NCBI GenBank assembly: GCA_032718865.1
Contig: JALUTQ010000038.1
Coordinates: 1,178,001-1,242,000 of the forward strand
Length of the DNA: 64,000 nucleotides
Source of the DNA: Tilletia caries
Lineage: Eukaryota > Basidiomycota > Exobasidiomycetes > Tilletiales > Tilletiaceae
Direction of reading: 5' to 3'
Part shown: piece by piece, positions 52,950 through 63,071 of the stretch
How positions within the stretch are numbered: position 1 is the first letter of the stretch
How the letters are laid out: each line of letters opens with the position of its first letter
Notes under the pieces: model-generated
Told to the model about the DNA's origin: nothing
Database searches by the model: none
Seen by the model: only the letters and a program-made list of their open reading frames with translations
Program-made: the position numbers and the translations under genes

Positions 52950-55900
52950 CTCAGGAAAAGTGGGGGCGCTGTAGTCCCGCGGCTGAGGCCGCCCACCCGC
53001 TGCTGACCCGCTGTGGATCTGCTTCAGCGTCTCAGCAGCGTCTGTACCCGCTGCTCAGACGCCGCCGCCCCGATGTAACTTTTAGACTTGAAACTCGTCA
53101 ATCCCAAAAACGCTCCGAAAGCTACAGCGTCTGCGCAGCTTGGGCCATCCCGCTCCCGATCCGCTGCCATCAGGATGTTCACCCGGGGCAGTCATCTCAA
53201 GTCCTTCCTGTCGACTCTTCCACCCAAGATCTCGGCTCGCTACGCGCGCTGAAGACGCTGCTCAGCCATGGTGAGTCTCCTACGTCTGAGGATTCTTCAT
53301 CGTCGCGTTGCCGACAAGCTGGACTCACTACTCAGACCACCGCCGCAGCACGCCTCCCTTACTCTCTCCGCGCGACCTCGACCTCTGCTGCTGCCATGGG
53401 TAGTCACGGAGGTGAAGGTGTCGGCAAGGACAACGCTTGTCCTCCCTACGACCAGTGAGCACCCGCTGATGCTACCCTCTCCTCGCTGCTGATATCACTT
53501 GCCATCATCAGCGACGTGATCATCGTCGGCCTGCGGCTCTGCAGGTGCTACATGCTGGTACGTCCCATTCGCCTCCATGCATCTCGATACCACGCGTGAC
53601 TGCATGCTGACCTGAACCGGCTTACTGTGCCTAGTGCCTACGCATGCATTGCTACACGCTCTCCAAGGCCCGCCCTGACTTGCTCATCACCGTTCTCGAA
53701 GCCAGCGTCACCAGTCGCCCCCAGCAGCAGTACGTCTCGCAGCCGCCATCAGTCTCAAGAACCTCTGCAAGACCGCATGGACAGCAGAGGACGCCGCCGC
53801 GGCACAGGACTCAGAAACTACCATCGTCGTTCACGAGTCCGACAAGGTTGCGGTCCGCGCTCAGCTCCTGCCCCTCCTCTTCCATCTCGCGTCGAGTACT
53901 GGCCCTGCCGCCTCTACTCCCGGTCTTGGCGGTGTGCGCTCCCAGCTCAGCGAGGCAGTCGCCCTCGTCGCTGCTCATGACTTCCCCGTCGCATGGCCCG
54001 AGCTCGTCTCCTCCTTGGCGGAGCAGCTCAAGAACTCACAAGACTTCGGTGTCCTCACCACCGTCCTCGAAACATCGCACAGCATCTTCGGTCGGTGGAG
54101 ATCTGCCTTCCGCACCAACGAGCTCTACACCGATATCAACCTCGTCCTCGAACAATTCGCCACGCCTTTCCTCGAATTCCTCCAGAAGACCGACGCCTCC
54201 CTCTCCGATCCCAACATCCCCGCCGGACCCATTGTCACTCAACTTGCCAATGCCACGCGACTCAATCTAATCGTCTTCCACGATCTCTCCGCACAAGATT
54301 TGCCCCCGGCCTTCGAGGACAACATGCCATCCCTCTCCGCCCTCTTCATCAAGTACCTCTCCTTCACCCGGCCCGACCTCGCCGGCGAGTCAGACCAAGA
54401 GCTCACTCCCGAACAGGGAGAGGAGGACGAGACCCAGCCAGGACCACTCGAACTCATCCGGATCGAAGTCTGCGACATTGCTGATATTTACGCCCATCGC
54501 TACCTCGACGCCTTCGAGGCACTACCCCGGTTCGTCCAGGCCGTCTGGGAGATGCTCGGCGCGTGTGGGCCCTTGCGCAAGTACGACCAGCTCGTCGCGC
54601 GCGCCATCACTTTCTTGTCGACCGTTGTCAGGATGGGCAACCAGCGCAGCATGTTTGAGGCCAAGGAGACCCTTGATCAGTTCATATCCCGCATCATCCT
54701 CCCAAATATCGCCCTCCGGCCACAGGACGAGTTCCTGTTCGAGGAAGAGCCCATTGACTATATCCGCTTGGACATGGAGAGCAATATCGGTATGTTCTAC
54801 AAGCGAGCGCTCTGCGAATTTCGGAAACCTGATTCTTTGGGCTGACATCCTTTGGTTCCGTGTGTAGACACCGATACGCGACGACGGGCCGCTTCTGCGT
54901 TCACGCGTGCCCTCATGGAGCAGTTCGAATCCACAATCACGGGCGTCATTAGCACCTACATCAGCCAGTACCTCGCCGCGTATGCGGCCGACCCAGCCGC
55001 GAACTGGCGGAGCAAAGACACGGCCATCTGTCTTCTTACCAGTATTGCCAGCCGCAGTGAGACAACAACAGTACGTGTTTCCGCTCTTATAGGATGAATA
55101 GGATGAATTCTAGGCTATGTTTCGCTGACCCCCTGTGTCGATCACAGCAAGGAGTCTCGTCAACAAACTCGCTGGTCAACGTGGTCCAGTTCTTCTCCGA
55201 CCACGTCTTCGTAGACCTCCAAGCCGACTCGGGCTCCGTCGCTCCCATCCTCCAAGCAGACGCGATCAAGTATCTGTACACCTTCCGGAACCAGCTCAAC
55301 AAGGAGCAGCTGTTGAGTGTGATGCCGCTGTTTGTCAAGCATCTGGAGTCGCCGCATTACGTGTTCGCTTCGTATGCGGCCCTGACGATCGAGCGGGTGT
55401 TGGTTTTGAAGGACAAGGCGGCGAATACCATGCTGTGAGTTGGAAGCGGAACGAACTTTGTATGTTACTCCCAAGAATCGGACTGATGGGGCTGACCCGA
55501 TCGGTATCACAGATTCACTGCCGACGACGTCAAGCCCTTCGCCGAAGCGATTCTCCTTGCCGCCTTCCGCACGATCCGAAGCGGCTCCTCCCCCGAAAAG
55601 GTGGCAGAGAACGACTACATGATGAAGTGTGCGATGCGTCTGATCTTCACAGCGCGCTCGAGCATCGTCCCCTTCTACGCGCCCATCCTGGACAACCTCC
55701 GGGCGATCTTGGTGGAGATTGCGAAGCCCTTCCGTGCTGCACAGAGTTCATTCCGTACGTCTTCCAACTACTGGCGCAAATGCTCGAGCTGCGCGCCAAT
55801 CTGGGGGGCAACAGCGTACCAGAGTCGTACCAGGTCCTCCTCCCCCCGCTCCTCACTCCCGTACTCTGGGAAAGCAAAGGCAACGTGTCTGCGCTCGTCC

Positions 55901-57335
55901 GACTGCTGCGGGCGTTCATTGCGCAGGGGAGTGCGGGCATCGTGGCGGGCAACCAGCTCCAGGCGTTGTTGGGCATTCATCAGCGGTTGATTACGAGTCG
56001 GGTGAACGACCTGTTTGGGTTTGAGCTTATCACGGCTTTGTGCGAGCATGTGCCTATGTTAGTTTTGATCCACAGGGAACTGCCGCATGATTCGATGATG
56101 GACATCACTCACCCTCGTCTCTCACTTTTTGCCTGCTCTGCCTCACAGTGCTTCGATGCAACCCTTCCTGAAGCCCGTGCTCACGATGATGCTGACGCGG
56201 CTGCAGACGGCCAAGACGGAGAAGTTCTCGAACGGCTTTATCATTTTCTTCGCGTCGTTCTGCGCGGTACCGCAGGAGGGATATCCTGACCACGCCGTCG
56301 CTGCGTTTGAGAGTGTGCAAGCTGGGTGAGTTTACCCCCTCTCCCGTTTCCGAAAGGAGACCCTCGCAGGATGACGAAACACTGAACTCGATGTTTTGCT
56401 TTCTCATCCGCCTGCCCACCCCACTCAGCCTCCTTCCGAGTCTGTTGCAGGGCATCATCTTACCGGAGATGCAGAAGATTGCTGAACGGCAGCGCAAGAT
56501 TGTGGCTGTGGGTATGACCCGACTGTTGACCCAGTCGTCGTTGATGTTGTCCGAGCCGACTGTGAAAGTTTGGTGCGTATTCAACGCATCCACCTCTAAA
56601 AACCTACTCCTCCCTTCGAAAACGTTGCAACCAGCGTTACTGAAGCTTTGTTACGTTTTACTGTGCGTGTGAACAGGACTCCAACCCTCGAAGCGCTCCT
56701 AAAGCTCTTCCTTCTCCCACAAGACCGCTCCACCTCCGCCGAGGACGACATCTCCGGGGTGGACTGGGACGATGCGGGAGCGGCTGGCTTCCAAGCGAGT
56801 TTTGCGCGTTTGAGCGCGTCGGAACCTGGTGCGGGACGGCGGCCGGGTGGGTCGGAGGCGCTTGCGACTCGGTGGGCTGGGGAGGATGCGCGGGTTTATA
56901 TGAGTCGGGAGTTGGGTGCTGCTCGGCACGCTGCCTGCTCCTTTCCCCTACTCACTCCCTCACCAGTCACAATCCCCACCCTGTATTTACTACCAGTGGC
57001 CAGTGGTCGAGAACATAATGCCAGCTGGATTGTAGCTGCACTTCAGCCGGATGACAGCGGGTGAACAGCGGGTAGCTGCCTGATATGATCCAATTGAATT
57101 ACTGGTTGTCAGTGGGTGTACAGCGGGTGAATGGCAGGTGAACCGCGGATGGACAGCTGAACGTGTGTCCACAGCGGGTAGACGCTCGGCTGCTGGAGAC
57201 TATATCTGACAGCGCCCGCTGTAGACCTGCTGTTGAGACGCTGCTTAGCAGCGGTATGGGCAGTGAGTCTGCAGCGGGTCTACAGCGGGCTACAGCCGGT
57301 GGGCAGCTTCACACAGCGCCCCCAGCTTTCCTGAG
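52950..57335. mobile_element. CTCAG-ended DNA transposon carrying a CSE1 gene
   Basis: Inverted ends: left CTCAGGAAAAGTGGGGGCGC, right (read inwards) CTCAGGAAAGCTGGGGGCGC, continuing TGT on both sides. Flanks GGGGGTA at 52943-52949 and 57336-57342 form a 7-bp target duplication. Subterminal regions carry inverted clusters of CCCGCTG (left, 52980-53170 and 53465) and CAGCGGG (right, 57055-57290), typical transposase-binding repeats of DNA transposons. No transposase is present. The cargo is a CSE1/exportin-2 gene with at least six introns, on the plus strand. The 1.7-kb element at 36415 shares end type and duplication length. Confidence 0.8.
53635..57064 (+). pseudogene. CSE1: CSE1 / exportin-2 gene copy inside the transposon
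   Basis: Exons 53635-54789, 54868-55070, 55148-55434, 55513-56057, 56149-56325, 56429-56572 and 56677-57064, with good GT-AG introns. CSE1 is the HEAT-repeat karyopherin that returns importin-alpha to the cytoplasm with Ran-GTP. Family blocks: AAAISLKNLCKTAW near the N-terminus, RSQLSEAVALVAAHDFPVAW, LETSHSIFGRWRSAF, EFLFEEEPIDYIRLDME, ADAIKYLYTFRNQL, NDYMMKCAMRLIFTARSSI, LTPVLWESKGNVSALVRLL and PEMQKIAERQRKIVAVGMT. The true start exon and the last 30 or so residues are missing, replaced by transposon subterminal repeats. Frame breaks at about 53720 (run of five C, six would restore it) and 55725-55745. Probably a captured, decaying duplicate. Confidence 0.85.
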
Positions 57336-57565
57336 GGGGGTACGAACTCGGAATGAGGCGCAACGACAAGCGATGTGGATTTATTTCACCCCTCCCCCGT
57401 GCCGTATATGGTCAAGAGGTTGCCCGTTGCGGGGAACCAGGCACCTCAGCATTTCTTTGATAGCGCAAAGTGAGTCAAAGATACTTAACCGGAGGAGACG
57501 AAGGCCATGCCCTTTCTCCTGCTCGCAGAATTTCCCCAGCCACTCCGACTTTCACCACTCGAACA

Positions 57566-58602
57566 ATGCACTCCTTCTTCCTCTGCCTGCTTTCGCCGCT
57601 CCTTCTTTTCACTCTTGCCTCCGCTCGAAAATCGCTCCCTTCCGGGCCTTTGACGATGTACTGTGAGTTCTCGGCCTTTTCATGCTATGGAGAGGTTCTA
57701 GCTGACTCTGCATCCGTACTTCTTCACAGGGGATTGCTGCAAGCCCTCTGCGGCTTGGCCGAATGCCGCCCCAGTCTCCGCCCCGGCCCATTCATGTGCT
57801 CAAGATGGTCGCACTCGTTTGAGGGACCACAACGCTCCGAGCGCCTGTACTGGCGGTAGCTCTTACACTGTGAGTATAGGGTCTCAGCAGCTTGGAAACG
57901 TTCGGAACATCAGCTAATGACGATTGGTTGGTAGTGCACTAGATATCAGCCCTTCTCCATTGGCAACGTCGGATATGTCTTCTCGGCGCGGTCCAATAAC
58001 GGCCACAGGAATCCTCGGAAGTACCTATGCGGCTGCTACCGTATCACGACACACGAGCAGCCTGGGCTGGCACTGATCACTCAGGTGCTGAATGAGGGGG
58101 GCAGCCTCAGCGACGGTCAATTCGACCTTCAGATCCCGGGAGGTGAGCTGCCTGTTCTCTGTAATTTGTGCGACGAGCACATTAGGCTCACTTTGACGTC
58201 TTTTCTCGCATCAGGAGGAGTCGGCGACTTCAACGGCTGTGTCTCCGAGTACAATAGCCCCCTTGATGGCTGGGGTCAAAGATTTGGCGGTGTTCAGACC
58301 GTCGAAGAATGCTCGTCGCTACCGGCGAGTCTTCGTCGAGGATGTCATTGGGTGAGTGCTCTTCTCCGCCAGACTACCATGTTTTCAGCTTCGACGCCAC
58401 AGGGGTCATTTATTCGTAGTATACTCACGCGCTTACATTGACCTGCCTACAGAGGTTCAAGACCTTCGACGCCAGTAAGGGCCTTCAGACGACTAGCAGC
58501 GCCAAGCGTGTCAAGTGCCCGGCAGCTTTGACCGATATCAGTGGTTGCGTCCGCCACGACGACCATATGCTGGCAGAAGCACCGGAGGCCTTGTCAACCT
58601 GA
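57566..58602 (+). CDS. Secreted GH45 endoglucanase (gene A)
   Basis: join(57566..57662, 57730..57869, 57935..58142, 58215..58351, 58453..58602), 243 residues, all introns GT-AG and in phase. Signal peptide MHSFFLCLLSPLLLFTLASA. GH45 enzymes cut internal beta-1,4 bonds of cellulose by inversion. Visible motifs: YWDCCKPSAAW with the catalytic base Asp34 (codon for Trp33 split by intron 1); LCGCYRIT; GQFDLQIPGG with the catalytic acid Asp143; GVGDFNGC; GWGQRFGGV; LRRGCHWRF; VKCP. Many paired cysteines fit the disulfide-rich fold. No carbohydrate-binding module. Starts 230 bases after the CSE1 transposon. Gene B downstream has the same intron positions, so the two are tandem duplicates. Confidence 0.93.
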
Positions 58603-59374
58603 GTACCTCGGTTCCAGCCTTAATCCCCTTACCCTCCCGACGCTTCTAGCACTCCTTACTCAAGGGCGACAACGTTTCCTGCTCCAATGTCAGATTGGCT
58701 TCCCCTTACTACTTACTCAGCACTCATATACTCACACTTCAAATCATATGCAATTCCTTTCTACATCCGAGATGCGGTGCGCTACATAACATACATGTCA
58801 TCTGAAAAAAGAGAAGCATTCTGCGAAGCCTGGCGCACCGGCGTACTAATGCACATGCCGGCTCATTTCATAAAGAAGGCCAGGCAGCCAGGCGCACAAG
58901 TGCTAATGTAACCGCTAAGCTGTCGAGGTAAGAGAGTATCAAGTGGTCCCAGCGTTTTCACGATATGGAAGAATTCCTGTTGCACATTACATAACAATTT
59001 CCCATGCCTCCGCTTCCCACTCTACTGCAGTCGGAAACAGGGACAGTTCTTGAGACGCGTGAAATGATGTCACCCGGAAGTCGGAAGAGGACTTCTCATT
59101 CTGCTTGCTGGTTGCCCTCATTTGCGACGATCTGCGAGTTGCTTCCGGGGTGGCTGTCGCTGGCCGCTGGCTGCTGCAGCCATGGCGATGAAGGTACTTA
59201 AAGAGCAAGGTGCTTTGGAAGTTGACGGGAAATCTCACCATCCAGATCTTCTCCCCTCTCCCCTCTCCCCTCTCCCCTCTCCGCTCGTTGGCTCACCCTT
59301 CCCTTTTTCCACACCTTCCTGTTCCCTCTCCTTCCCTTCCTTTCCTGCTACCTCACCCCTTACAGGAGAACACG
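58603..59374. promoter_or_regulatory. Intergenic region and upstream region of GH45 gene B
   Basis: No gene. A pyrimidine tract made of CCCTCT repeats lies at 59250-59285, about 100 bases before the ATG, with TACTTAAAGAG at about 59197 as a possible TATA-like element. Such C/T tracts commonly mark transcription starts in fungi. Confidence 0.4.
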
Positions 59375-60689
59375 ATGCAGATTCTCACCCATACCTTCCT
59401 ACTGCTCGCCACGAGCCTGCTCTTCCTCGGTGTCCTTGCCGAAGACATCCCTTCCTCGCGCACCAAACATCGTCACCATGGTCATCGCGCCCACCATCAT
59501 CATCACCATCCCCATCCCCATTATGATCTTCAGGCAAAGGCTCCACCTGCAGGCAAAATTCCACAGCATGGGCCTCCTCATGCCGCCGGCGCTATCCCGC
59601 CCAGCCCAGCCACCGGTACCACTCCTTCTCCCCCAGTCACGGTCCCCTTTGGGAACAAGCCAGCCGGTCATTGCGAGGCCAATGGCGGCATCGCTACGCA
59701 GTACTGTGAGCATCGTCTCTCTGCCGGACTGATACAGATCAGTGATACTCACAGCGGTGTTGCTTTGTCTACTCTCATCTCACAGGGGACTGCTGCAAGG
59801 ATTCTGCATCCTGGCCAGGAAATTCGTTCGTTGACCGCCCGGTCTACTCTTGCGCCAAGGATGGCGAAACGATCCTGGAGAACACGCAGGTCAAGAGCAG
59901 TTGCCAGGGTGGGGACGCATATGTTGTAAGTGGGCTCCGAGGAGTGCTCTATTCGATGACTTCAGCACACTGAAACAGTCCTTGGACACCCACAGTGCAA
60001 CAAGCAGCAACCTTTCGTCTCGCCTACCAATCCGATGCTCTCATATGCCGTCGGTGCGCGCCCAATCGCCAACGGAAAACAAAACTTCTACGGGGCGTGC
60101 TACTCCATCACGTTCAATCAGCTCCCCGGCAAGACGCTCGTCTTCCAGGCTGTCAACAGTGGAGAGTACGCGCACGCGAACCAAGTCGATTTGCAGGTCC
60201 CAGGCGGTAAGTTCGCCCCGGGGGCCCCCCAACACCACCGGTTTCGAATGAATTGTTGACATGTTGGCCCTCGGTGATGTCTCCACTACAGGCGGAAACA
60301 CCCTCACAGGCGGACCCGTGATCAAAGACGCCTGCCCAACGCAGTGGAGCAGCCCGGCCGATGGATGGGGCCGCCGATTCGGCACCATCGACCGCGGACA
60401 CGAATGCGACTTGCTTCCCAAGCCGCTTCAGCCTGGTTGCCGCTGGGTACGTTCACAAGAACAATGTGTTCAACCTGAGGTCCTGCCTTGTTCTTTCTTC
60501 ACTGACCGTAACACGCACCCTTCCTGTCCCACATCACAGCGCTTCGACTGGCTCTATCCTCAGGACCGTCCCGAAGGCATCTCACTCACTATTACGTCCA
60601 TGTGCCGTGTCAAGTGCCCGAAGATCCTCACCGACCGTACCGGCAGTATCCGCCACGACGACGCGAACTACCCCGAGGCACCTCAATGA
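59375..60689 (+). CDS. Secreted GH45 endoglucanase with His/Pro-rich N-terminus (gene B)
   Basis: join(59375..59705, 59786..59925, 59996..60206, 60292..60446, 60540..60689), 328 residues. Signal peptide MQILTHTFLLLATSLLFLGV. Unlike gene A it has about 85 residues before the catalytic domain: a histidine cluster (HRHHGHRAHHHHHHPHPH), then a Pro/Thr/Ala linker. The catalytic domain has YWDCCKDSASW (base Asp112), YGACYSITF, NQVDLQVPGG (acid Asp222), GWGRRFGTI and PGCRWRFDW, ending RHDDANYPEAPQ. The loop after PGG is altered (GNTLTGGPVIKDAC instead of the usual GVG-F-GC), so activity or substrate may differ. The same five-exon plan as gene A shows common origin. Confidence 0.93.
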
Positions 60690-60699
60690 GCGTCAACAC

Positions 60700-60960
60700 G
60701 TACAGCCATCCTCCCGCCAGCGGCTGGGGTTCAGACACTCGTCGTAGCCTACATCGAAGATGTCATCATCTTCTTCGCCGGACTATCCGATTCGAGCTCC
60801 AATACTTTCGAGTGCGTACTGCTACTTAAGCACTGGTATTGGCGTCACTACAAAGGTTCCAAACTGTCGGTATTAGCAAGGGTCTCCAGGTGACCAGTAC
60901 GGCAGGCGTGTCAAGTCCCTCTGCAGCCCTTACTTCCCTCTCTTCCCTCAATCATAACAT
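60700..60960 (+). pseudogene. Decayed third GH45 fragment
   Basis: DNA at 60715-60775 resembles the gene A exon 4 end (GGCTGGGGT, then CGTCGTAGCCT and GAAGATGTCAT). DNA at 60853-60945 resembles exon 5 (AGGTTCCAAAC, AGCAAGGGTCTCCAGGTGAC, GGCGTGTCAAGT), reading RFQTVGISKGLQVTST and AGVSSPSAAL. Frames are broken and the catalytic parts are absent. It sits directly behind gene B in the same orientation, so the cluster once had at least three members. Confidence 0.6.
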
Positions 60961-61384
60961 TTCGGCGTGCTGGACACCGCTTTTCTGCTTCAATTTCAAA
61001 CTCGCTTCCCTCGTGTCTCTTCCCTCACCCCACATCGAAAGTTGGCATGCTGCCTTTTCCTCGTTAAAGTGCAACTTGTCTGTTCAGCGGTGAACGCGAC
61101 CCACCTTTCATGTTACGTGGCAACAACTTCCACACGCCTCTGAACTTGCAAGCTCGCGCTTGAACGCTTGAACACTTGAACCTTGGCGCTTGATTGATGT
61201 TTGTAATGGTTTGGAACGCATTTCGTCGTTGCATATCTGCTTTTCATTTGAGAACTATTTCACAGACGCTGAATACATAATACATCACGTATCGATTTTG
61301 CCTGGTGACAAGAAGCTAGAACTAAGGATGCCCGAAGGGAAGGGAAGGGAAAGGACAGCAGTTGCGGACGCTGTTTGGGCTTCC

Positions 61385-61860
61385 CGCCTACTCGTTCAGC
61401 TTCACAATGGTGTCGACGTACTTAGGCGACCAGTTGACGTAGTCTGCGATGACGATATTGACCCCCTTCTGCTTCCAGCCCTTGATACGATGAATCAGAC
61501 CCGCGTTGATCGTCTTAGCGAGCTCGAGCAGGTTGCTCGGATTGTCGGTGAAAGGGATGAGGCCGTTTCCGATCATATCTCCGTCAGGGGTGATGACTCC
61601 CTGCAAGATGTAGAAGGTCGCGGCCGTGACGGGCACGCTGGCGTCGAGGAAGTTGAGCACGTCGGTCGCCGTCCTCATGTCTGGCCAGAGCGAGCTTGTG
61701 CTTGAGCGCGCCGTAGTTGGTGAAGCTGTTGAAGTCAAGGAGGACGACCTTCTTTTAGTTTTCGGACTCGGACAAGGCGGACACCTGAGCGAGGACATCG
61801 TTGACCGAGACGTTGAAAAGACTGTGGACGATGCTATGATGCGATTAATTGCCGGTGAAT
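61385..61860 (-). pseudogene. PLC-like phosphodiesterase C-terminal part, broken
   Basis: On the minus strand: SIVHSLFNVSVNDVLAQVSA, then KKVVLLDFNSFTNYGALKH, then in another frame DVLNFLDASVPVTAATFYIL, QGVITPDGDMI, NLLELAKTINAGLIHRIKGW and GVNIVIADYVNWSPKYVDTI, ending KLNE. This is the order seen in the second half of PI-PLC-X-type phosphodiesterases (strand VVLLDF, the LQGVLTP-like block, final IVIADF...LN). TAA lies in frame before KKVVLL, and a frame change occurs near 61690. The catalytic His half is not recognised upstream, so this is a fragment. Confidence 0.6.
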
Positions 61861-62117
61861 GTTGCCCGCCGTGCAAAAAACGCTGGCGATGTTGTAGTCT
61901 GTATCAGGAAGGGAAATAGACCAGAGTATGGCGAGGATGATTGGATCGATTGCGACAGCGTACCCGTTGCTGCCTGCAATGAGCAGCAGCGTCGTAGCGA
62001 AGAAGTGGTTGAAGTGAAGATGACGACCTCCTTGTTGACTGTCCCAGACAGAACGATGCACACTAGCAGAGGTAGAAGAATGCTGAGAAGATGAAGATGG
62101 GGTTGAGGATGGGGGTA

Positions 62118-63071
62118 TCAGAGCGAGTAAAAATGTAAGCAAGTCCCTTTCGGCTCTGATTGCAGCAGGAACGGCCTGTGCGTGCACAGCGTGAACAGGA
62201 TCACGTTCCCCATGCTATTCGTTTCTTCTCTTTCACACTGCCAGCGCGTCTGCTTCCTTCGTTCGCCTGGTCCCTTGACGCTTTCCGTTTGCAAGGGATG
62301 ACCACCGTCTAGACGCTTTGCCGTGGACCCTGGAGCGCAACCAAAGGTGGCTTGAGGCAAGGCATAGGGACAAGGGACTTGATTGTTTTGTGCGGAAGTT
62401 CGTAAACATGTAACAGGTACAACATCAGCGGCGCGGGGAATGTGAAGGGCGGCGATTTCCTCAAGTGTTTCCCGTCTCTTGCCGAGCAGAGCTAGCATCA
62501 AGCTCTGCGACGCTATTCGTGCCAGCCAGGGGTGGCCGGGGCTTACAGCAGGTATGTGGGAAGCGGGTACGGACCCATGCCCGCCGCCACTCGCATTTCG
62601 TTGTACGTATTCCAGGATGCCCTGAGTGCGTTTCGAGCTGCGTGGGCCTGGTGGTAAGAGGGGCTCCCAGTGTCCCACAGGTGTATGAACAAGCCGCCCA
62701 ACTCGAGGAGCATTGTCACTGGGTAGGCAATGGAGCTCGATTTCAGACGTACGTGTGGTAGAGTTGTTGCTCACACTTTAGGTACTCACTGTATGCATTG
62801 AACGCCTCTTGGACCTCCTGCTGCGTAGGTCGCGTCAGTCTTGCGTGCAAAGGGACCTGCATTTGACGGAGTGACATGATTAGCTCCTTAGCACCTCAGC
62901 GTCCAGATTGGGAACGTCAGGTAGGCGTAGTTGTTCCGGTGTACTCACATTGTAACGTGGAGACAGAGCCTCGCTCGGGTCGTCGATCGACTTGGATACA
63001 GGCGCAGAGCCGACACTGGCGATGGCCACAAGGAGGAGAGTCATCGGAAAGAGGAAGCGAAGCTTGGCCAT
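62118..63071 (-). CDS. Unknown secreted protein, four exons
   Basis: Proposed as complement join(62118..62502, 62547..62718, 62790..62856, 62949..63071), 248 residues; introns of 92, 71 and 44 nt with GT-AG ends, all in phase. Signal peptide MAKLRFLFPMTLLLVAIASV ends near GSA. Then VPLHARLTRPTQQEVQEAFN, TMLLELGGLFIHLWDTG, ARNALRASWNTYNEMRVAAG and LGKRRETLEEIAALHIP, a mainly helical protein. After about residue 150 the quality drops, so another intron near 62420 (GTACCT donor) may end the real coding region differently. No family is recognised. It lies upstream of the PLC-like fragment on the same strand and could once have been part of one secreted gene, but no sequence proof exists. Confidence 0.55.

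Noticed and set aside
61190..61705. Plus-strand 171-residue frame
   Set aside because: Antisense to the PLC-like phosphodiesterase fragment, which has recognisable blocks.
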